Assembly: GCA_019454045.1 (NCBI GenBank) | Contig: SKCR01015060.1 | Span: 24,194-88,193, forward strand | Direction: 5' to 3' | Source: Zanthoxylum bungeanum | Lineage: Eukaryota; Streptophyta; Magnoliopsida; Sapindales; Rutaceae | Length of the DNA stretch: 64,000 nucleotides | Shown here: piece by piece, positions 31,634 to 43,746 of the stretch | Numbering within the stretch: the stretch's first letter is position 1 | Layout: each line of letters begins with the position of its first letter | Notes under the pieces: generated by a model | Databases searched by the model: none | Seen by the model: only the letters and a program-made list of their open reading frames with translations | What the model was told of the DNA's origin: nothing | Program-made: the position numbers and the translations under genes

Positions 31634-33715
31634 TTATTGGTCTTTTACCCTCATGGTTAGTTCTCCTTTCTGTACATCAATGATGGTTCGACCAGTAGCC
31701 AAAAAGGGTCTCCCGAGAATTATCGGCACATCTGCGTCTTCCTCCATATCGAGGACAATAAAATCAACTGGGAAAATGAATTTGTCAGCTTTGACCAGCA
31801 CATCTTCAACTACACCTCTCGAAAATACGAGTGTTCTATCAACAAGTTGTAGAGAAACTGAGGTAGGCATTGTTTCTCTAATCTGCAGTTTCCTGAAAAT
31901 AGAAAAAGGCATCAAGTTAACACTCGCACCTAAATCACATAAAGCCTTACCAAAGTTGTGTTCTCCTATGATGCAAGGAATGGTGAAACTGCCAGGGTCT
32001 TTCAACTTTGGAGGGAAGCTTCCTCTGGATGATAGCGCTATATTCTTCTGATAATGCTATTGTCTCATAATCTCTCAATCTCCGCTTTCGTGAGAGGATA
32101 TCTTTCATGAATTTGACATAACTGGGCATTTATTCCAACGCTTCTGCAAATGGAATGTTGATGTGCAGTTTTTTGAAGATCTCCAGAAATCGAGTAAACT
32201 GCTTGTCCAATTTGTTTTTCTGAAGACACTAAGGAAAAGGTGGAGGTGGAGTGATCTGTTCTTTTTCCTTTGCTTCTTTTTCCTCCATCCGTTGCTCTGC
32301 TTCTTTTGGAACTTCTTTAATTGCTGCTTTGATTCCAACATCTTTGTTGATTTCAGTACCGATTTTCAATATGATGGCATTACATTGTTCATTCTCTTGG
32401 TTCCTTGGATTTGTTTCTGTGTTGCTGGGAAGGGTACCTAGCGGTTTGTAACTCTGAGCATTGGCCAGTTGTCCAATATGATTCTCCAGTGCTTTAATAG
32501 AAGTTGATTGGCTTTGAAACATGGCTTCATATCTTTTCAACTGAGCTAGCACTTCTGCCATTACTGGTTCTTTTTCATGCTCCTGACCTTTATTCTGTTG
32601 TTGGAATCCAGGTGGTGGATAGTTCTGCTGTTGAAATCTAGGTGGTGGATTGTTCTTCTGCCCTGAATTATTGCTCCATGAAAAGTTGGGATGATTCCTC
32701 CACTCTGGGTTATAGGTGTTGGAATATGGATTGTTCCCCTGTCTATTGAAATTGTTGATAAAATTTACCGTCTCTTCAGGTTGGGTTGGCTGTGGTGTTC
32801 CTCCATATGTTGAACTAGTGGTTCCGATGTTGCTTGTGTGCTGAGAGTTTCCATGAATTTACAAATCTGATCGAGCTTGGCACTGACTGCTATATTAGCT
32901 CCAACTTCATATAGTCCTGCAATTCTCTGGATCATGCTTCTTTCTGTTGGCCATAAGGAATTGTTGTTGGTCATTTCTTCGATTAGGTCACAGGCTTGAT
33001 CTTCACCTTTTGCCATTAGCGCTCCTCCAGCAGCAGCATCAATTGTGGTTCTCATCAGTCCAGAAAGTCCATTATAGAAAGTTTGGACTTGAAGCCATCT
33101 TGGAATCTCATGGTGAGGACATTTCCGGAGCAAATCTTTGTACATTTCCCAACCTTCGTAGAGAGTCTCTGAATCATGTTGTACAAAATATGTGATGTCA
33201 TTCCTCAGTTTTTCTGTTCTAGCTGGTGGAAAGTACTTTGCAAGGAATTTGGTGGCTAAAGTGTTCCAAGTTGTGATGGAACCTGCTGGTAGTGACTGTA
33301 GCTAAGCCTTAGCTCTGTCTTTCAAGAAATATGAAAAAACCCGCAGTTTCATTGCTTCTTCAGCTCCTCGGTTGTAATTGAAAGTGCCGCAAACTTCCAG
33401 GAAGTTGCTGATGTGGGCATTAGGATCTTCAGTTGCATTCCCCCCAAACTGAACTGATTGTTGAATCATCTGAATGCAAGTTTTGATGTCAACCGCATTT
33501 GCTGGTAAGGGAGGAAGTACAATACATGAAATGAGTTTGTCAACCACCGGAATGGTTCTGTCTCAAATGGGAATTGGTGGTGCAACCTCCAAAGGTTCAG
33601 GTTCCATGTTAACAATTGCTTATTGGCCTTCTCGCCTTCCCATTCTCAACTGTTTGATGGTTCTTTCAATCTCTCGGTCAAGCGGACGAATTTCAAAGCT
33701 TCCGGTTCGTCTCAT
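31634..33715 (-). pseudogene. gag: Element F gag-protease (degenerate)
   Basis: Reverse-strand counterpart of the E2 gag-protease. The ATG at 33715 opens MRRTGSFEIRPLDREIERT, an undamaged version of the E2 start. Gag blocks include IKTCIQMIQQSVQFGGN, YFLKDRAKA-stop-LQSLPAGS, LLRKCPHHEIPRWLQVQ, ALENHIGQLANAQSY. The protease has CDLGASVNLMPFSIFRKL and VPIILGRPFLATGR, open and with its active site intact, and closes at 31634. Stops in gag near 33604 (CAA to TAA), 33561 (CGA to TGA) and 33301 (TGG to TAG) are all transitions. A frameshift or two lie near 32760 and 32560. No working Gag can be made from this copy. Confidence 0.9.
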
Positions 33716-33824
33716 GAAGTGTCTGAGAACCTGAAACAAGTGAAAATAAAAACAGCAAGTAAAAAGAAAAATTAGATACAAGTAACAAATCTAACCCGTA
33801 AACTAATAGTAAAAGATAACTAAA

Positions 33825-33842
33825 TCCCCGACAATGGCACCA
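33825..33842 (-). promoter_or_regulatory. Primer-binding site, tRNA-Asp, of element F (decayed)
   Basis: On the reverse strand TGGTGCCATTGTCGGGGA sits six bases from the LTR end. It differs from the exact tRNA-Asp complement seen in E2 at three positions, all C/T or G/A. Confidence 0.88.
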
Positions 33843-33848
33843 AAAACT

Positions 33849-34250
33849 TGACCGGTGCTTACACACACGTATAACGCAAGCACACGTATCGTTCAAGTAG
33901 TATAAAAAAGTATCGATCCCACGAGGACTTAATACCTTAATTTTATTAATTTAATGGGTCCAAATGATTACTGATATCTAATGGTTTGTTTGATATTATT
34001 GGAAAAATGTGATGATTCTAAATTTAAAAACATATAAATAAAATTTGTGTAAGTAGATTGAAGAAAATCTAAATTTTTATAAAAACTATCCAGGGTTGTG
34101 ATTTATTCCAATATTATTTAAAAGATGAAGTGGTTATCATATAGTTGGGTAATATATTGATTTATAACCTGGAACACTAAATTATGTAAAATCATCTTCC
34201 GATGGTCAATTACAAATACCCAGTATAACACAATTGAACTATATTCCTAT
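33849..34250 (-). mobile_element. 5' LTR of element F, distal part (U5 side)
   Basis: End part of the F 5' LTR, running from TGACCGGTGCTTACACAC up to the target duplication CCTAT (34246-34250) of the Copia element inserted in it. It continues at 43747-45524. Confidence 0.9.
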
Positions 34251-36631
34251 TGTTGGGGTTGGTGCTCAGAGCGCCAATTCCCAGTTGTATTTCTATGAGA
34301 ATACTTCTGTAAAACATTAATATTAGTAATAATATATGCAGTTTCTATAATATAATCTATTTTTTATATGGTAAAGACGTAATGACCCTGGAATGATTAG
34401 TCATGGTACAGTTGCAAAAGCGTCGCAACTGACATTGAGTAGTATCATGACGTTGTCATTCTTAGATTGTTCCTGGTCAAGGTTTACACTACTTGGTCAG
34501 TAAAGTAAACCCGTTGAGACCGGTACATGTCGTATACTAGAATATATGATTCCAATGGTTTCTCAATGAACCATAAGTCTTGGAGACTAGTATAGACGTG
34601 TAGGTATTTATAGCGGATAAACACTGAACGAACTCACCGAAGATTCTTAATAGATGGCACACAGCGTCAGTAAGAATCTTCTCGGGTTGAGTAGCACTTG
34701 TGATTCTTAGACTTGAGATGCCATTGTAGGCACATGAGATATATTCTACACTTAGATGGCATTCACGTCACCGATCTATTTATTTCAGACCTCTGCCTGT
34801 TCGTTGGGTGTAGATAGATCCTCAGGGTGTCCTATGAGTATCAAGATAGGATCCGTCAGTTCTGTGTACCAGAGCATAGGTAGTCCATATGATTAGCAAT
34901 CAGATAAAACCATGGGCCCGTGGTAAAGTTTAGAAGCTAGTTCTAAACATTCTTTTAGAGATTGCTAATGGAATAGTCGACTGGATAATCCTCATAGAGA
35001 TTTGACGTTTACATCTATATATCTGGGATTTATCCGGATACCTGTTACGGAGGAATTATACATTTGCCATGACCTCGACCTGTATGATTCAGCGAGATTA
35101 TCATGATCGTCATAATCTATGGGTGGATAGATTATGGACACGAAATTGGATTTCGTGACGGATATACCTGAATCTAGAGAGTCTCAATAATGAAACATAC
35201 TCGTAGAGCACTAGAGCAACATTAATAAATAATATTGATTATTTATAAAGTCGTTTAAAGGTTAAACGCAAGATACGTGCTAAAGAGACTAGATAGTCAT
35301 TTGCTTAATTATTGTGTATTTACATTTAATACTTGATTAATTTAAATACACATTAATTAATAGTCAAAATGAGTTATTTGACTTATATCCTAAATGAATA
35401 TATGTTTTTAATATTTAATGTAAATATTATACATATATTTAATATATTTGTATTTGATTATTTAATTGTTAAATGATTAAATTAATTAAAATATAAATAT
35501 CTAACTTTAGGATATATTAAGTAAATGATGTTAGTTGCAATTGTTGACTTAAATAAATATCAATAAAGTAGTTTTAGATATTTATATTAAGATAACAAAT
35601 GCATTTGTAATGAAAAACCTATAATTTCATGCCTTGTGAATTCGGCCAAGGCCAATTATGCATGAGTATATATTGTTTTCATTTGCTTTTCATTTAGTTA
35701 ACCTAATACACTTTACTAAAATAACTCCATTGAAGAAACTTGAAGAAGCTTTGAGAAAGAAAGATTAATCAAGAGAAATCTTGGAATTTTAGTAAGTTTT
35801 TCCAACTTGCTATTAGAAAGGAAAATGTTCCTAAGGTTCTAGGCTATATCATATGATGTTCTTAGATTATTTATTTCTTTATTTCTTTGTGTTTTTGTTG
35901 ATGGAAATTTTTGTGAAGGTGTAAGCATGTATGATGAATGAAGTTTGTGACTAATGTAGTTGTAAACATTCTTTTGAGGTTTTAGAAACCATGTTGCTAA
36001 TCTAGAGTTGTTGACCCCACTCTTTATGACCTAGATTTGATCTTGAGTGTTTCATTGTGTTGAGACTTGGATTGGATGGAAGAATGATGATTGAAACATT
36101 TGATTTAACCAATTTGGTCTAATTTGTCCAATTTGATGAAATTGAAAAATTAGGGTTCATGACGAATTCCAATTTGGGGATTTTCATATAAGTTGTGCAT
36201 TGGGTTGTTATATGATGCACATAAAGTTTCATGTTGATTGGATTACATTTGGATGTGTTTTGAAGCATGAAATGACAAATGGTACATTTTGGCACCTTAA
36301 GGTGCATTCGGCCTTGATGATGATTTTTTTGGTTTTTTGTTGCTTTTGGTGTTTTGATGTTTTGAACATGTTAAGTTCATCTTACAAATGATTTAGAATC
36401 ATTCAAATTGATTGGATCATTTCGGACTAAAATGGACAAAATACCAATAGAAGGGCAATTTGGTAAATTCACTTGAATATGATTCATTTGATTTATATTT
36501 CATAATTTGATTATTGGATAATTAAATAAATGTGTTTATTTAATTAATCTGAGAAAAATTTTTGAAATCGGAAAATTTTGATTTTCCCGCTTCCGCTGCG
36601 TTACCGGATTTAGCCCCTAAAAACCCCTACA
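34251..36631 (+). mobile_element. 5' LTR of Copia I
   Basis: Runs from TGTTGGGGTTGGTGC to AACCCCTACA, 2381 bp, unusually long for a Copia LTR. The right half carries a leader-like sequence and the conserved end TTACCGGATTTAGCCCC. Confidence 0.93.
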
Positions 36632-36634
36632 AAA

Positions 36635-36648
36635 TGTATCAGAGCGAG
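36635..36648 (+). promoter_or_regulatory. Primer-binding site of Copia I, initiator tRNA-Met
   Basis: TGTATCAGAGCGAG is close to TGGTATCAGAGC, the complement of the plant initiator tRNA-Met 3' end, with one G missing. It lies just after the 5' LTR. Confidence 0.75.
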
Positions 36649-37390
36649 TCTGATTCTAGGCCACCTAATATGACTAGTCATTCTTGAATCAATGTTTAAT
36701 CATGTATTCTTGCCTTTATGCATGCTTATTAGGATCTAAACTGGTTAGATTCAGGGTGTATGACACTTAGCGGAAAATCTCTGATTAATAAGGTTTGAGT
36801 GTAGTTATGTATTGATGCATGTTACATGGTCCGTCTTGTCAATCCGGTTTATGAATACTTCTTTGTGACTACATCCGAGACCGTGCGTCTGCTGTGAGGG
36901 TGTAGCCGATAAAGATTTATTTATACCGGATGTATATCAGATACTAGATAAATTCAAGCGAAAGCGGAATTCTGAACGTGCCCTAGCTATCAGGATTACG
37001 TAAGTAACTTGAGTTTATCATTGACGAGTTTAACCTTGGTACGTCTCCTTGTGGGCCTGCCTCCGCAGCGACAACGAGAAACGGCCAGGACCGGAAACTT
37101 AGGAGTCACTATTGAGTGATTGACAAATGAGTTGTCTACCTGATGAATATATGTAGGCGAGACCGTGCCTCTACTGTGAGCTGAAATATATTCACGGGAT
37201 CCACCTTTCACTAATAGTATTTAATTTAATTATTAAATATTTGTATTTTGTTTGGGGATTACAGTATTGCATGATTTAGTGGGAGAGGCATATTAGATTA
37301 AAAAACCATGATCTAGTTTATGCTTTTGATATTATATGAAACTGCTTATTTCTGCTAACCGTGTTTCGTGATCTATATGATAGATTTGCG

Positions 37391-38238
37391 ATGGCAGTAC
37401 AATCCACAAATCAGTTTGCGCGTATGCTTGATGCGAACAAACTAAAAGGCGGCGGGAGAACTTCACTGACTGGGAATTGGATTTGAGGATTGTCCTCGAT
37501 TCGAGAAGCTGAGTTATGTTCTTGAGGGTCCGTTGCCCCTTACTGTGGGTGAGGATGCTACGGAGGAGGAACGCTGAGTTTATGAAACTTGGAAGGATGA
37601 TGATTTAAGGGTTAAATCGTACATCCTCAGTTCGCTGTCTCCGAAGCTCAAGCAACAGTACTATGGTATGTCAGATTCCTATAGTATGATGACACGATTA
37701 AGACAATCGTTTGAGAACCAAGAACAAGTGATTGTTCACAAGGTCACCATGGAACTGTTCCATACGCGTCTGGATGAGGGGCAAAGTGTTAGCCCTCATG
37801 TTCTTCAGATGATCGATTTGATCGATCAATTGAGGCAACATAATCTCATCCTAAATGACATTCTCGGTAGGAGTGTCATTCTTGGTTCGCTACCAGCTTC
37901 ATTCCGCCAATTTGTGATGTACTTTAACATGCATGGGACTATCTGTACCTACCAGGAGCTACATAGGATGTTGCTCACGGCAGAAGATGACCTTAAGAAG
38001 GGAAAGCCGACTCGCCCTCCTAGATCTACTTCTCTTTCTGCTTCTTCCCAATGATGGTCCAAGGGAAAAAACAAGAAAGGCAAGAAGAAGAAGAAGAAGG
38101 TTTTTGGTCCTCAACAGCAGGCAAAGATTGCGAAGCCCAATAGGGCTTCTGAAGACAAATGCCACCACTGCGGCAAAGTCGGGCATTGGAAGAGGAATTT
38201 TCCTGATTACATCGCCCAACTGAGGAGAGACAAATCAT
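37391..38238 (+). pseudogene. gag: Copia I gag (degenerate)
   Basis: The ATG at 37391 opens MAVQSTNQFARMLDANKL. The frame is lost near 37445, again near 37505 and at a stop near 37575 (CGA to TGA in an EEER-VYETW context), then is open from 37668. UBN2-type gag features include VLEGPLPLTVGED, YETWKDDDLRVK, YILSSLSPKLKQQYYGM, TRLRQSFENQ and LHRMLLTAEDDLKKGK. A basic stretch leads to a zinc knuckle CHHCGKVGHWKRN whose fourth ligand Cys is replaced by Phe (near 38200). Both the frameshifts and the lost zinc ligand would stop RNA packaging. Confidence 0.88.
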
Positions 38239-38279
38239 CTACATCAGGTACTTTTATTTTTCCAGTTATTGATTTATCT

Positions 38280-41200
38280 TTGGCTTGTGAAGCCGTTACT
38301 TCCAGCTGGATTTTATATTCTGCTTGTCCTATTCACATTTGCAATTCGTTGCAGGTGCTGAAGGAAAGTAGAAGGCTGAAGCCTGGAGAGATGCAGTTGC
38401 GATTCGGGAGTGGAGACTCTATGGATGCAGTTGTAGTTGGAGTTTGCGAGGTCTCATTGCCGAATGGGACACTTTTGTTGCATGACTGTCATTTTGTACT
38501 GGGATGTGTCGCAAATATTATATCACTTTTTGTATTGGATACAGAAGGATTTTGTATGAATATTAAGAATAGTTCTTGGTATTTATATGATAGAAATAAT
38601 ATTGAGATCCTTTGTTGTCCAAACCAGCATGGTCATTATACATTGCAAACTTCTAAAGATATATTAAATACCGGAGTTAATAAACGTTGTTTACCTGTAA
38701 TTAATAATACTGAACTTTGGCATATGAGGCTTGGTCACATTGGCGTTAGACGCCTTACTCAATTGGTTAGGAATGGTTTGATACCAGATCTTACCATTGA
38801 ATCCTATCCAACTTGTGAATCCTGTATTCAGGGTAAAATGACCAAAGCCCCATTTTCTGGTGTTGGACACCGTGCCACTAACTTACTGGAGCTCGTACAT
38901 TCTGATGTATGTGGTCCACTAAGTCAGACCGCTCACAGTGGTTATTCGTACTTCGTTACCTTTACCGATGATTTGTCACGGTACGGTTATGTCTATTTGA
39001 TGTGACATAAATCGGACTCCTTTGAAAAGTTCAAAGAGTTCCGAAATGAAGTAGAAAAACAAACTGGTAAATATATTAAATGCCTTCGATCTGATCGAGG
39101 CGGAGAATATATGAGTGGTGAGTTTATGGATTATATGAAGGAGAATGGGATTCTCGCTTAATATACTCCTCCAGGTACCCCACAACACAATGGAGTATCT
39201 GAGAGGAGAAATCAGACTTTATTGGATATGGTCCGATCGATGTTGAGTTTCGTAGATTTGCCCTATTACTTATGAGGCTACTCTCTCTTAACAGCCACAC
39301 ATCTTTTGAATAAGATTCCTTCAAAGGCTGTTCCTACGACACCGTATGAGATATGGTTCGGTGGGAGACCAAATCTTAATTATATTAAGGTTTGGGGTTG
39401 TCCTACCTATGTCAGGGTGACTCAGCAAAATAAGCTTTCGCCTCGAGGGCAAAAGTTTAGGTTTGTTGGATACCCCTCAAATACGAGGGGATATCTGTTC
39501 TATGATACCGAGCATCGAAATGTGTTCGTAGCTCGCTTCGCAAAATTTCTAGAACTAGAATTTTTGTCAGAAGGTGGTAATCATATACAGGTTGAGCTTG
39601 ATGAAGTCCAACCTGAAAACAACGAGCCAACGAAGGAACCTGAAGTTCAAGTTGATGAAGGACCTTCAACAACCACACTACGTAGGTCGCAAAGGGTATC
39701 TAGACCTCCTGAACGCTTGTATTTGATACAAGAAAAGAGTCTGGATGTTCTCTTAGTTGAAGAGACTGATCTTTTCACTTATAGAGAATCGATGTTGGAC
39801 ATCGACTCCGTGAAATGGCAAGGTGCCATGAAATCCGAAATGGACTCAATGCATGAGAATCAAGTTTGGGACTTGGTTCCGCTTCCTGAAGGAATTGTTT
39901 CTATCTATTGTAAATGGGTTTACAAGAGGAAGCGAGGGCCTGAAGGTAAGGTTGAAACTTACAAGGCCCGACTGGTAGCAAAAGGTTACACGCAGCGACC
40001 TGGCGTCGACTACGATGAAACTTTTTCACCAGTTGCAATGCTTAAGTCTATTCGGATTTTGCTTGCTATAGCTGCGTATCATGACTACGAAATTTGGCAA
40101 ATGGATGTCAAAACGGCTTTTCTAAATGGATTTCTTGATGAAGAAATCTATGGAACACCAGAAGGTTTTGCGTCCAGCGAAAACTCGGGCATGGTATGCA
40201 AGCTTAAGAAGTCCATTTATGGACTTAAACAAGCTTCACGAAGTTGGAATCTTCAATTCGACGAGATTATTAGATCGTCTTTTTTCTCAAGAATTGGAAG
40301 AATCATGTGTGTATCAGAAGGCCAGTGGGAGCATGGTCGTATTTTTAGTCCTATATGTTGCTGACATCCTAATCATTGGGAATGATTTAGGATGTTACAG
40401 AGCGTCAAAGCGTATCTGTGTAAGAATTTCTCCATGAGGGACCTGGGAGAAGCTTCCTATGTTTTAGGGATAAAACTCTATAGAGATAGACAAATGAGGC
40501 TGATTGGGTTATCCCAATCAACGTACATAGATAAGATCTTGGAACGGTACAGTTTTGGTAACTGTAAGACAGCAAACATACCGTTCAGACATGGGATTCA
40601 TCTTTCAAAGAAGATGTGTCCACAAACAGAAGATGAGAAGGTTAGAATGTCTAACCAACCTTATGCTTCGTGTTTGGGTAGTATAATGTATGCTATGTTG
40701 TGTACAAGGCCTGATATCAGTTTCGCTGTGAGCGTAACTAGTAGATATCAGTCCAATCCAGGTAATGACCATTGGATGGCCATTAAACATATCCTAAAGT
40801 ATCTTAAAGGTACTAAGGATAAGTTGATTATTTATGAAGGAAATGAACTGCAAGTTAATGGGTATACAGACTCCGATTTCCAATCGGATCCCGATGATAG
40901 AAAGTCTACATCTGGATATGTCTTTACTCTTAACGGAGGTGCAGTTTGTTGGAAAAGTTCCAAACAGGATCTACAGCTGATTCCACCACTGAGGCGGAAT
41001 ATATTACAGCTTCTGAAGCCGCAAAAGAGGCTGTGTGGGTAAAGAACTTTATCACAGAATTGGGAGTTGTCCCAAGTATCGAGAATGCGATTCCGTTATA
41101 CTGTGATAATACTGGAGCCATTGCGCAAGCAAAGGAACCAAGGGCGCATCAGAAGTCGAAGCATGTGGAATAAAGTACCACATCATTCGAGAGATTGTGT

Positions 41201-41335
41201 TGCGAGGGGATATTGTCGTGTGCAAGGTACCAAGTGAAGATAATGTAGCAGACCCGCTTACGAAGGCCATACCTCCGAAGTTGTTTGACAAACACGTGGA
41301 GTCGATGGGTATTAGATACAATCGTTATTGGCACT
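38280..41335 (+). pseudogene. pol: Copia I pol: protease, integrase, RT, RNase H (inactivated)
   Basis: All four domains are present in Copia order. Protease: the usual DSG active site reads YSA (WILYSACPIHIC), so it is dead. Integrase: LWHMRLGHIG and CESCIQGKMTKAPF (zinc finger), VHSDVCGPL, LRSDRGGEY and PQHNGVSERRNQ (DDE residues). Stops lie at 39001 (CGA to TGA), about 39160 (CAA to TAA) and about 39273 (TGG to TGA). RT: KARLVAKGYTQRPGVDYDETF, MDVKTAFLNG, then a frameshift near 40260; the polymerase box reads YVAD (40354-40365) instead of YVDD. RNase H: GYTDSDFQSD, KSTSGYVF, STTEAEYITAS and KSKHVE, with frameshifts near 40970 and a stop at 41171. Confidence 0.92.
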
Positions 41336-41340
41336 AGAGC

Positions 41341-41353
41341 AAGTGGGAGATTT
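41341..41353 (+). promoter_or_regulatory. Polypurine tract of Copia I
   Basis: AAGTGGGAGATTT directly precedes the 3' LTR start TGTTGGGG. It is the usual Copia plus-strand primer. Confidence 0.9.
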
Positions 41354-43741
41354 TGTTGGGGTTGGTGCTCAGAGCGCCAATTCCCGGTTGTATTTATATG
41401 AGAATACTTCTGTAAAACATTATTATTAGTAATAATATATGCAGTTTCTATAATATAATCTATTCTTTTATATGGTAAAGACGTAATGACCCTAGAATGA
41501 TTAGTCATGGTACAGTTGCAAAAGCGTCACAACTGACATTGAGTAGTATCATGACGTTGTCATTCTTAGATTGTTCCTGGTCAAGGTTTACACTACTTGG
41601 TCAGTAAAGTAAACCCGTTGAGACCGGTACATGTCGTATACTGGAATATATGATTCCAATGGTTTCTCAATGAACCATAAGTCTTGGAGACTAGTATAGA
41701 CGTGTAGGTGTTTATAGCGGATAAACACTGAACGACTCACCGAAGATTCTTAATAGATGGTACACCAGCGTCAGTAAGAATCTTCTCGGGTTGAGTAGCA
41801 CTTGTGATTCTTAGACTTGAGATGCCATTGTGGGCACATGAGACATCTTCTACACTTAGATGGCAGTCACGTCACCGATCTATTTAGATCAGACCTCCGC
41901 ATGTTCGTTGGGGGTAGATAGATCCTCAGGGTGTCTTATGAGTATCAAGATAGGATCCGTCAGTTCTGTGTACCAGAGCATAGGTAGTCCATATGATTAG
42001 CAATCAGATAAAACCATGGGCCCGTGGTAAAGTTTAGAAGCTAGTTCTAAACATTCTTTTAGAGATTGCTAATGGAATAGTCGACTGGATAATCCCCATA
42101 GAGATTTGACGTTTACATCTATATCTCTGGGATTTATCCGGATACCTGTTACGGAGGAATTATACATTTGCCATGACCTTGACCTGTATGATTCAGCGAG
42201 ATTATCAGTGATCGTCATAATCTATGGGTGGATAGATTATGGACACGAAATTGGATTTCCTGACGGATATACCTGAATCTATAGAGTCTCAATAATGAAA
42301 CATACTCGTAGAGCACTAGAGCAACATTAATAAATAATATTGATTATTTATAAAGTCGTTTAAATGTTAAACGCAAGATACCTGCTAAAGAGACTAGATA
42401 GTCATTTGCTTAATTATTGTGTATTTACATTTAATACTTGATTAATTTAAATACACATTAATTAATAGTCAAAATGAGTTATTTGACTTATATCCTAAAT
42501 GAATATATGTTTTTAATATTTAATGTAAATATTATACATATATTTAATATATTTGTATTTGATTATTTAATTGTTAAATGATTAAATTAATTAAAATATA
42601 AATATCTAACTTTAGGATATATTAAGTAAATGATGTTAGTTGCAATTGTTGACTTAAATAAATATCAATAAAGTAGTTTTAGATATTTATATTAAGATAA
42701 CAAATGCATTTGTAATGAAAAACCTATAATTTCATGCCTTGTGAATTCGGCCAAGGCCAATTATGCATGAGTATATATTGTTTTCATTTGCTTTTCATTT
42801 AGTTAACCTAATACACTTTACTAAAATAAACTCCATTGAAGAAACTTGAAGAAAGCTTGAGAAAGAAAGATTAATCAAAGAAATCTTGGAATTTTAGTAA
42901 GTTTTTCCAACTTGCTATTAGAAAGGAAAATGTTCCTAAGGTTCTAGGCTATATCATATGATGTTCTTAGATTATTTATTTCTTTATTTCTTTGTGTTTT
43001 TGTTGATGGAAATTTTTGTGAAGGTGTAAAGCATGTATGATGAAGGAAGTTTGTGACTAATGTAGTTGTAAACATTCTTTTGAGGTTTTAGAAACCATGT
43101 TGCTAATCTAGAGTTTTTGACCCACTCTTAGATGACCTAGATTTGATCTTGAGTTGTTTCATTGTGTTGAGACTTGGATTGGATGGAAGAATGATGATTG
43201 AAACATTTGATTTAACCAATTTGGTCTAATTTGTCCAATTTGATGAAATTGAAAAATTAGGGTTCATGAAGAATTCCAAATTTGGGGCTTTTTATATATG
43301 TTGTGCATTTGGGTGTGTATATGATGCACATAAAGTTTCATGTTGATTGGATTACATTTGGATGTGTTTTGAAGCATGAAATGACAAATGGTACATTTTG
43401 GCACCTTAAGGTGCATTCGGCCTTGATGATGATTTTTTGGTTTTTTGTTGCTTTTGGTGTTTTGATGTTTTGAACATGTTAAGTTCATCTTAGAAATGAT
43501 TTAGAATCATTCAAAATTGATTGGATCAATTTCGGACTAAAATGGACAAAATACCAATAGAAGGGCAATTTGGTAAATTCACTTGAATATGATTCATTTG
43601 AATTATATTTCATAATTTGATTATTGGATAATTAAATAAATGTGTTTATTTAATTAATCTGAGAAAAATTTTTGAAATCGGAAAATTTTGATTTTCCCGC
43701 TTCCGCTGCGTTACCGGATTTAGCCCCTAAAAACCCCTACA
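41354..43741 (+). mobile_element. 3' LTR of Copia I
   Basis: 2388 bp with the same ends as the 5' copy. Differences seen include short indels (for example GAACGAACTC versus GAACGACTC) and transitions such as GCGTCGCAAC versus GCGTCACAAC. Confidence 0.93.
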
Positions 43742-43746
43742 CTTAT

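Larger units (their letters stand above)
34251..43741 (+). mobile_element. Complete Copia retrotransposon (I) inserted in the 5' LTR of F
   Basis: A full element of 9.49 kb: 5' LTR 34251-36631, PBS 36635-36648, gag-pol 37391 to about 41335, PPT 41341-41353 and 3' LTR 41354-43741. The flanks CCTAT (34246-34250) and CTTAT (43742-43746) form a 5-bp duplication with one mismatch, and the homologous empty site near 27187 reads ATTCCTATGTC. The two 2.4-kb LTRs look very alike, with only scattered single-base differences and small indels seen by eye, so it is the youngest large insertion here. Its polyprotein is nevertheless inactivated. Confidence 0.95.

Noticed and set aside
36119..36391. Frames in the LTRs of Copia I (also 43264-43488)
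   Set aside because: They occur identically in both LTRs, are short, and precede the PBS; they are non-coding LTR sequence.
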